Shown here: one piece after another, positions 59,431 through 64,000 of the stretch
Position numbering within the stretch: position 1 is the first letter of the stretch
Layout: every line of letters starts with the position of its first letter
Source: Photobacterium frigidiphilum
Lineage (GTDB): Bacteria > Pseudomonadota > Gammaproteobacteria > Enterobacterales > Vibrionaceae
DNA length: 64,000 nt
Direction: 5' to 3'
Assembly: GCF_003025615.1 (NCBI RefSeq)
Contig: NZ_PYMJ01000001.1
Location: 413,301 to 477,300 of the forward strand
Notes under the pieces: model-generated
Database searches by the model: none
What the model was told of the DNA's origin: nothing
The model's input: the letters and a program-made list of their open reading frames with translations, nothing else
Translations under genes and position numbers: made by a program

Positions 59431-60663
59431 TTGTTCAACAAAGTATTGGTTGTTGAAGACAGTAAAGCCTTTCGTAAATTTCTTGATGCACAGTTGCATC
59501 AAGCAGGCTTTCACGCAGTATTCGCAGAATCGATCGCTGAGGCGAACGCAATCATTGCGAAAGACAACAACTTTTTATGCGCGGTACTCGACTATTGCCT
59601 ACCAGATGGGACGGACGGCGAGATCATCGATATCGTGTTAAGTCACCACATCAAATCCGTAGTACTGACAGCACACTTCAGCCAGACCATTCGCGACAAA
59701 GTACTGTCGAAAGGCGTTATTGATTACCTACTAAAAGACAGTGCCGCTTCGGTATCTTATTTGGTACCGTTATTACAACGCTTACAGGCCAACACCCACC
59801 ATAAAGCCATGGTAGTTGATGATTCAACAATGATCCGTCGTCACTTGGTCAATTTGCTCGAGCGCCAAAACCTCTCAGTAATCCAAGCTGAAAACGGGTG
59901 TGAAGCCATTAACTTGCTAGCCGAGCATCCTGATGTCACCTTGATCATCACCGACAATGATATGCCCAAAAAAGACGGTATCACCATGACCCGTGAGATT
60001 CGTCGCATGTACAGCCGCAACCAAATCGCGATTCTGGGATTATCGGGCAGCAGCGATAACTCCATGACAGCACAATACTTGAAAGCCGGTGCCAACGATT
60101 TCTTGTACAAACCGTTTAATCAAGAAGAGTTTTATTGCCGTATTCACCATATGCTCAACATGAAAGATACATCTGACAAGCTGTATAAGATGGCTAACCA
60201 AGACACCTTGACCGGGCTATGGAACCGTCGTTATTTCTTTAACCAACAATGTGATAAAGGTTGCCAACACCGCAACATTGCCATGATGGACATCGATTTC
60301 TTTAAGAAAGTGAATGATACCTATGGCCATGATGGAGGTGACGCCGTGTTAATACACGTAAGCCGTTTGATTCAGGCCCATTTTGAGGATGCCGTTGTGG
60401 CGCGATTTGGTGGGGAAGAGTTTTGTATACAAGCATGTGGATCATTTTCTCACTTTCAACAACGATTAGAACAATTGCGTGTCGATATCGAAGCCTTATA
60501 CATTCCTTATCTCGATAACACGATAAACGTCACCATGAGCATTGGTGCGGTATCAGGCGCAGCACAAAGCCATGCTATTGATGACATGCTGAGAACAGCC
60601 GATGATCACCTGTATTACGCCAAAGAACATGGACGCAACCAAGTGGTGGCTCATGCTTTATAG
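59431..60663 (+). CDS. Two-receiver response regulator diguanylate cyclase (REC-REC-GGDEF)
   Basis: A 410-residue protein predicted to make cyclic di-GMP under control of phosphorylation. First receiver about 1-120 (VLVVEDSKAFRKFL, phospho-Asp in AVLDYCLPDG), second about 125-245 (AMVVDDSTMIRRHLV, ITDNDMPKKDG, conserved Lys in FLYKPF), and a GGDEF domain about 260-410 with DTLTGLWNRRYFF, MDIDFFKKVNDTYGHDGGD and the active site GGEEF. Start is TTG with an AAGGAG site. No cognate kinase is adjacent. Confidence 0.93.
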   Translation: MFNKVLVVEDSKAFRKFLDAQLHQAGFHAVFAESIAEANAIIAKDNNFLCAVLDYCLPDGTDGEIIDIVLSHHIKSVVLTAHFSQTIRDKVLSKGVIDYLLKDSAASVSYLVPLLQRLQANTHHKAMVVDDSTMIRRHLVNLLERQNLSVIQAENGCEAINLLAEHPDVTLIITDNDMPKKDGITMTREIRRMYSRNQIAILGLSGSSDNSMTAQYLKAGANDFLYKPFNQEEFYCRIHHMLNMKDTSDKLYKMANQDTLTGLWNRRYFFNQQCDKGCQHRNIAMMDIDFFKKVNDTYGHDGGDAVLIHVSRLIQAHFEDAVVARFGGEEFCIQACGSFSHFQQRLEQLRVDIEALYIPYLDNTINVTMSIGAVSGAAQSHAIDDMLRTADDHLYYAKEHGRNQVVAHAL

Positions 60664-60714
60664 CGATTTGGTTGCCTATAAATGAAGCACCGCAACAAAC
60701 TGAAAAATGAAAAT

Positions 60715-60746
60715 AAAAAAGCCTGACTCAACAGAATCAGGCTTTT
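60715..60746 (+). terminator. Terminator of the GGDEF gene
   Basis: GCCTGA and TCAGGC pair over a 10-base loop, flanked by A and T runs. Confidence 0.88.
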
Positions 60747-60811
60747 AGGTTTTCATTAATTTTCTTTCGACCGACCGTAACGTGATAATCTATCACGCCA
60801 GTACTTCACGA

Positions 60812-61033
60812 CTAGATGATTTGGTTCTTTTTCCAATCAGCATGACGTGCTTCTCGGGCTTCACGCTTTTTACGCGCGTCGCAAGGTTCAGGGCAGTCAC
60901 ACTCTTTTGCAATGCCGATACCATCAAGCCCACCACAGCTACCGCTAACGCTTTTACGCTGAAAGATGTAGCCGACAGCCATCGCTGCAATAACCAGTAA
61001 AAATACCGCGAAAGTTGTTAGATATACAGCCAT
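60812..61033 (-). CDS. nqrM: Na+-NQR maturation protein NqrM (DUF539)
   Basis: NqrM helps insert the Cys-bound iron centre of NqrD/NqrE. The 73-residue protein has one membrane helix (TTFAVFLLVIAAMAVGYIF) and four conserved cysteines (33, 45, 47, 51) in GSCGGLDGIGIAKECDCPEPC. It follows apbE by 9 bases at the end of the nqr cluster, the usual place. Confidence 0.95.
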   Translation of the reverse strand: MAVYLTTFAVFLLVIAAMAVGYIFQRKSVSGSCGGLDGIGIAKECDCPEPCDARKKREAREARHADWKKNQII

Positions 61034-61042
61034 GATTACTCT

Positions 61043-62065
61043 CTACTTTTTCTTCAAATAAGGTACAAAATCATCAGATAGATACTCTTTGAAGCCATTT
61101 TCCGTTTTTATTACTAATAAAATCGGTAAATTTTCTTCGTTAGCGAGTTTTATCGACTCTTCTTCACCCATAACAGAAAATGCAGTCGCATAAGCATCGG
61201 CTGTCATACTTGATGGGTGAAGCACTGTAACGGATACCACATGGTTAGCAATCGGTTTGCCTGTTTTCGGGTTAATCAGGTGCGAATAACGAATACCATC
61301 TTCTTCAAAATAGTTACGGTAATCGCCTGATGTCGCCACGGCCATGTCACCTGGTTCAATAATTTCTTGTACTGAACGGCTACCATCTTCCGTTGGTTTT
61401 TCTACTGCAATACGCCAAGGTATACCTTCATGGTTGTTACCTTTAAGGCTAAGTTCACCACCGATTTCAACCAAGTAATCAGCTACACCTAACTCATCAA
61501 AATAATCAGCAACAACATCAACACCGAAGCCTTTCGCTATTGAAGATAGATCAACATATAGACCTGGAATATCTTTTATTAGCTTATTACCATCAACTTT
61601 TAGGTGGTGATAACCAATAATTTCACGACGCTTATTTAACTCTTCATCTGTTGGTGTTGCTTCTGGACGAGCTTCTGGGCCAAAGCTCCACAAGTTAACA
61701 ATCGGACCAACAGTAACATCATAAGCACCGTTCGTTAGTTCAGATAAACGTAATGATTCTTTTATAACTTTTGCCGTATCAGCAGATACCGTAAAAGGTT
61801 CATTCGTTGTGTGTTGGTTAAATTGACTGAGCTCGGAATGCTTACGATAAGTCGACATCTGATCATTCACTAATTCTAGCCGACGATCAATCTCTGCCTG
61901 AATATCAGTGGCAGCGGGTAAGCCTTCCTGCTTAATCAACTTAATTGAATAGTAAGTTCCCATCGTTGAGCCGTTTAAATGAATCAACTCACGCTGATCG
62001 CCACAACCCACCAATGTCATTGTCATAACAAGCAGCATAACTGCTCGAGTAAGGAACGTCTTCAT
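61043..62065 (-). CDS. apbE: FAD:protein FMN transferase ApbE
   Basis: ApbE attaches FMN covalently to threonines of NqrB and NqrC. The 340-residue lipoprotein has lipobox TLVGC (Cys21), the start LNGSTMGTYYSIKL, the flavin-binding VDLSSIAKGFGVDVVADYF and the metal-binding GDYRNYFEEDGIRYSHLINPKTG. It is placed between nqrF and nqrM, which supports a role in Na+-NQR flavinylation. Confidence 0.96.
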   Translation of the reverse strand: MKTFLTRAVMLLVMTMTLVGCGDQRELIHLNGSTMGTYYSIKLIKQEGLPAATDIQAEIDRRLELVNDQMSTYRKHSELSQFNQHTTNEPFTVSADTAKVIKESLRLSELTNGAYDVTVGPIVNLWSFGPEARPEATPTDEELNKRREIIGYHHLKVDGNKLIKDIPGLYVDLSSIAKGFGVDVVADYFDELGVADYLVEIGGELSLKGNNHEGIPWRIAVEKPTEDGSRSVQEIIEPGDMAVATSGDYRNYFEEDGIRYSHLINPKTGKPIANHVVSVTVLHPSSMTADAYATAFSVMGEEESIKLANEENLPILLVIKTENGFKEYLSDDFVPYLKKK

Positions 62066-62203
62066 TCAACAACTCCAAAAATGAAGGGATTACTTATGTT
62101 TACCAATATTAACTACGCTTACGTTCTACAGTGAATGCGAGACTAGGTCGTTAATACAAATAACCACAGTAAATATATGCTTATTTTAAATGCTTATATT
62201 ACG

Positions 62204-62236
62204 AAAATGGCTGACCCTTTACGGATCAGCCATTTT
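62204..62236 (-). terminator. Terminator of the nqr operon
   Basis: AAAATGGCTGA and TCAGCCATTTT form an 11-bp stem 21 bases after nqrF. apbE-nqrM downstream would then need partial read-through or an own promoter. Confidence 0.9.
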
Positions 62237-62256
62237 AACTATGTGTTCATGGCTAA

Positions 62257-63480
62257 TTAGCCACCGAAGTCATCCAGTAGGATGTTTTCATCTTCAACAC
62301 CTAGATCTTTCAGCATGCCGATAACAGCTGCGTTCATCATAGGTGGACCACACATGTAGTACTCACAATCTTCTGGTGCATCGTGATCTTTCAAGTAATT
62401 ATCGTAAATCACGTTGTGGATGAAGCCTGTGTAACCATCCCAGTTTTCTTCTGGAGATGGATCAGACAGTGCAACATGCCAATCAAAGTTTTCGTTCTCA
62501 GCAGCTAGCTTATCGAAATCTTCTACATAGAACATTTCGCGCTTAGAACGTGCACCGTACCAGTAAGTCATCTTACGAGTAGACTGAAGACGGTGTAATT
62601 GATCGAAGATATGTGAACGCATTGGCGCCATACCCGCACCACCACCGATGAAGACCATTTCATTATCAGTCTCTTTAGCGAAGAACTCACCAAATGGACC
62701 TGAAATAGTACAATTATCACCCGGCTTTAGTGACCAAATATACGATGACATAATACCAGGTGCTACGTCAGGGTTATTTGGTGGCGGTGTTGCGATACGT
62801 ACATTCAACTTAATCAAACCTTTCTCTTCTGGGTATGAAGCCATAGAGTAAGCTCGGATTGAATGCTCTTTCACAATAGATTCGTAACGGAATAAGTTAA
62901 ACTTATCCCAGTCACCACGGTATTCTTCCGGTACATCGAAATCAGAGTATTTGATGTGGTGCGGTTCAGCTTCAATCTGAATGTAACCACCCGCACGGAA
63001 AGGAACTTCCTCGCCATCAGGGATTTTAAGAACCAACTCTTTAATAAAGGTTGCTTCGTTATCATTCGAAAGAACTTCACATTCCCACTTCTTCACACCG
63101 AAGATTTCTTCAGGAAGCTCAATATTCATGTCAGATTTAACGTTAACCTGACAAGCAAGACGCTCGCCTTCACGTGCTTCACCTTTTGTGATGTGATCAA
63201 GCTCAGTCGGTAGAATATCACCACCACCCGATTTGATTTTCACACGACACTGACCACAAGAGCCACCGCCGCCACATGCAGACGAAACGAAGATACCGCT
63301 AGAAGAAAGAGCATTTAGCAGTTTGCCACCGGCAGCGGTTGTAATCGCTTTTTCCGGATCGTTGTTTACAGAGATAGTAATATCACCTGATGGTACCAGC
63401 TTAGATTTAGCGAAAAGAATCACTAAAACTAGAGCCAGGATAATCAAGGTAAACATCACTACGCCAAGAATAATATCCAT
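62257..63480 (-). CDS. nqrF: Na+-translocating NADH:quinone reductase subunit F
   Basis: NqrF is the NADH-oxidising entry of the sodium pump. The 407-residue protein has an N-terminal membrane helix ([20 protein letters not shown]), a [2Fe-2S] ferredoxin domain with Cys69, Cys75, Cys78 and Cys110 ([17 protein letters not shown]), an FAD-binding part ([11 protein letters not shown]) and an NADH-binding part ([16 protein letters not shown]). It lies 23 bases after nqrE in the operon. Confidence 0.97.
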   Translation of the reverse strand: MDIILGVVMFTLIILALVLVILFAKSKLVPSGDITISVNNDPEKAITTAAGGKLLNALSSSGIFVSSACGGGGSCGQCRVKIKSGGGDILPTELDHITKGEAREGERLACQVNVKSDMNIELPEEIFGVKKWECEVLSNDNEATFIKELVLKIPDGEEVPFRAGGYIQIEAEPHHIKYSDFDVPEEYRGDWDKFNLFRYESIVKEHSIRAYSMASYPEEKGLIKLNVRIATPPPNNPDVAPGIMSSYIWSLKPGDNCTISGPFGEFFAKETDNEMVFIGGGAGMAPMRSHIFDQLHRLQSTRKMTYWYGARSKREMFYVEDFDKLAAENENFDWHVALSDPSPEENWDGYTGFIHNVIYDNYLKDHDAPEDCEYYMCGPPMMNAAVIGMLKDLGVEDENILLDDFGG

Positions 63481-63503
63481 TGACTATTTTCCTTTTATCC
63501 TGA

Positions 63504-64000
63504 TTACAGCTGTACGCCGGAGAAAGACATAAAGCCTAACGCCATTAGACCAACAGTGATGAATGTAATACCTAGGCCACGTAGACCAGGAGGTACATCT
63601 GAATACTTCATCTTCTCACGGAGACCCGCAAGAGCAACGATAGCTAACATCCAACCCACACCAGAACCGAAACCGTAAACAACCGATTCAACAAAGTTGT
63701 AGTCACGCTGTACCATGAAAGATACACCACCGAAGATTGCACAGTTAACTGTGATCAGCGGAAGGAAGATACCCAATGCGTTATATAGCGGTGGGAAGAA
63801 GCGGTCCAGAATCATTTCCAGAATCTGTACTAACGCTGCAATTACACCGATAAACGTGATGAAGTTAAGGAAAGTTAAATCCACTCCGTCAACAATCGCA
63901 CCATCTTTCAGTAATAGGTTGTAAACTAAGTTGTTCACAGGTACAGCAATAGTCAATACGACGATTACCGCAACACCTAGACCAAAAGAAGTCTTAACTT
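63504..64000 (-). CDS. nqrE: Na+-translocating NADH:quinone reductase subunit E, 3' part (cut by window edge)
   Basis: NqrE is an integral membrane subunit which, with NqrD, holds an iron centre in the sodium pump. About 164 C-terminal residues are in the window, and the frame stays open to the right edge. The sequence [64 protein letters not shown] (with the conserved Cys) and the end [15 protein letters not shown] is nearly identical to Vibrio NqrE. Confidence 0.97.
   Translation of the reverse strand, partial: VKTSFGLGVAVIVVLTIAVPVNNLVYNLLLKDGAIVDGVDLTFLNFITFIGVIAALVQILEMILDRFFPPLYNALGIFLPLITVNCAIFGGVSFMVQRDYNFVESVVYGFGSGVGWMLAIVALAGLREKMKYSDVPPGLRGLGITFITVGLMALGFMSFSGVQL

Overview
The window looks like chromosomal DNA of a marine gammaproteobacterium of the family Vibrionaceae, most likely Photobacterium. 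The reasons are Vibrio-type flagellar genes (flgT, flgO, flgP), the Na+-translocating NADH:quinone reductase (nqrE, nqrF) with apbE and nqrM, a napFDABC operon with a tiny TIGR02808-type membrane protein, and the orders zipA-ligA, cysZ-cysK-ptsHI-crr and crl-frsA-gpt. No species call is possible without a search.

Layout. 1-14.4 kb is one flagellar/chemotaxis block. It holds flgK (cut by the left edge), flgJIHGFEDCB, cheR and cheV on the minus strand, flgA-flgM-flgN on plus, flgP-flgO on minus and flgT on plus. Good sigma-54 sites precede flgK, flgB and flgT, and sigma-28 sites precede flgM and flgO. 14.4-21 kb holds tRNA-Arg(CCU), two porins, tRNA-Ala(GGC), a small secreted protein, gltX and a DUF2057 (YccT/CsgI-like) gene. 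21-29.5 kb is ligA, zipA, cysZ, cysK and ptsH-ptsI-crr. 29.6-33.3 kb holds a DyP peroxidase (YfeX-like), a periplasmic orphan, a YfeZ-like protein, DUF2956, DUF1499 and a small membrane protein behind a perfect Fur box. 33.3-41 kb is nitrate respiration: napFDABC plus the tiny gene, diverging from a NarQ/NarP-type sensor-regulator pair across a control region with FNR and NarP candidate sites. 41-44.6 kb is yffB-dapE-M15 peptidase-DUF2897 with some orphans.

44.65-47.0 kb is the clearest accessory segment. It is AT-rich, bounded by a diverged inverted repeat that carries a Tn5/IS50-type transposon end and the 5' end of a Tn5-like transposase gene, and contains three small co-transcribed membrane-protein genes (two are paralogs). 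A fragment of a second transposase, probably IS5 family, lies beside them. I read it as a decayed composite-type transposon.

47-64 kb continues with proBA, crl, frsA, gpt, a purine permease with a PurR-like box, a chemoreceptor gene broken by a frameshift, pepD, dinB with a LexA box, a REC-REC-GGDEF protein, nqrM, apbE, nqrF and nqrE (cut by the right edge). At 54.1-54.5 kb lies a compact, self-contained transcription unit: a strong promoter, a chain of hairpins with GGA in the loops, a 29-residue aromatic-rich ORF and a strong terminator. A closely related hairpin recurs at the ribosome-binding site of the purine permease downstream. This unit and the 45-46 kb gene trio are the two best candidates for undescribed biology.
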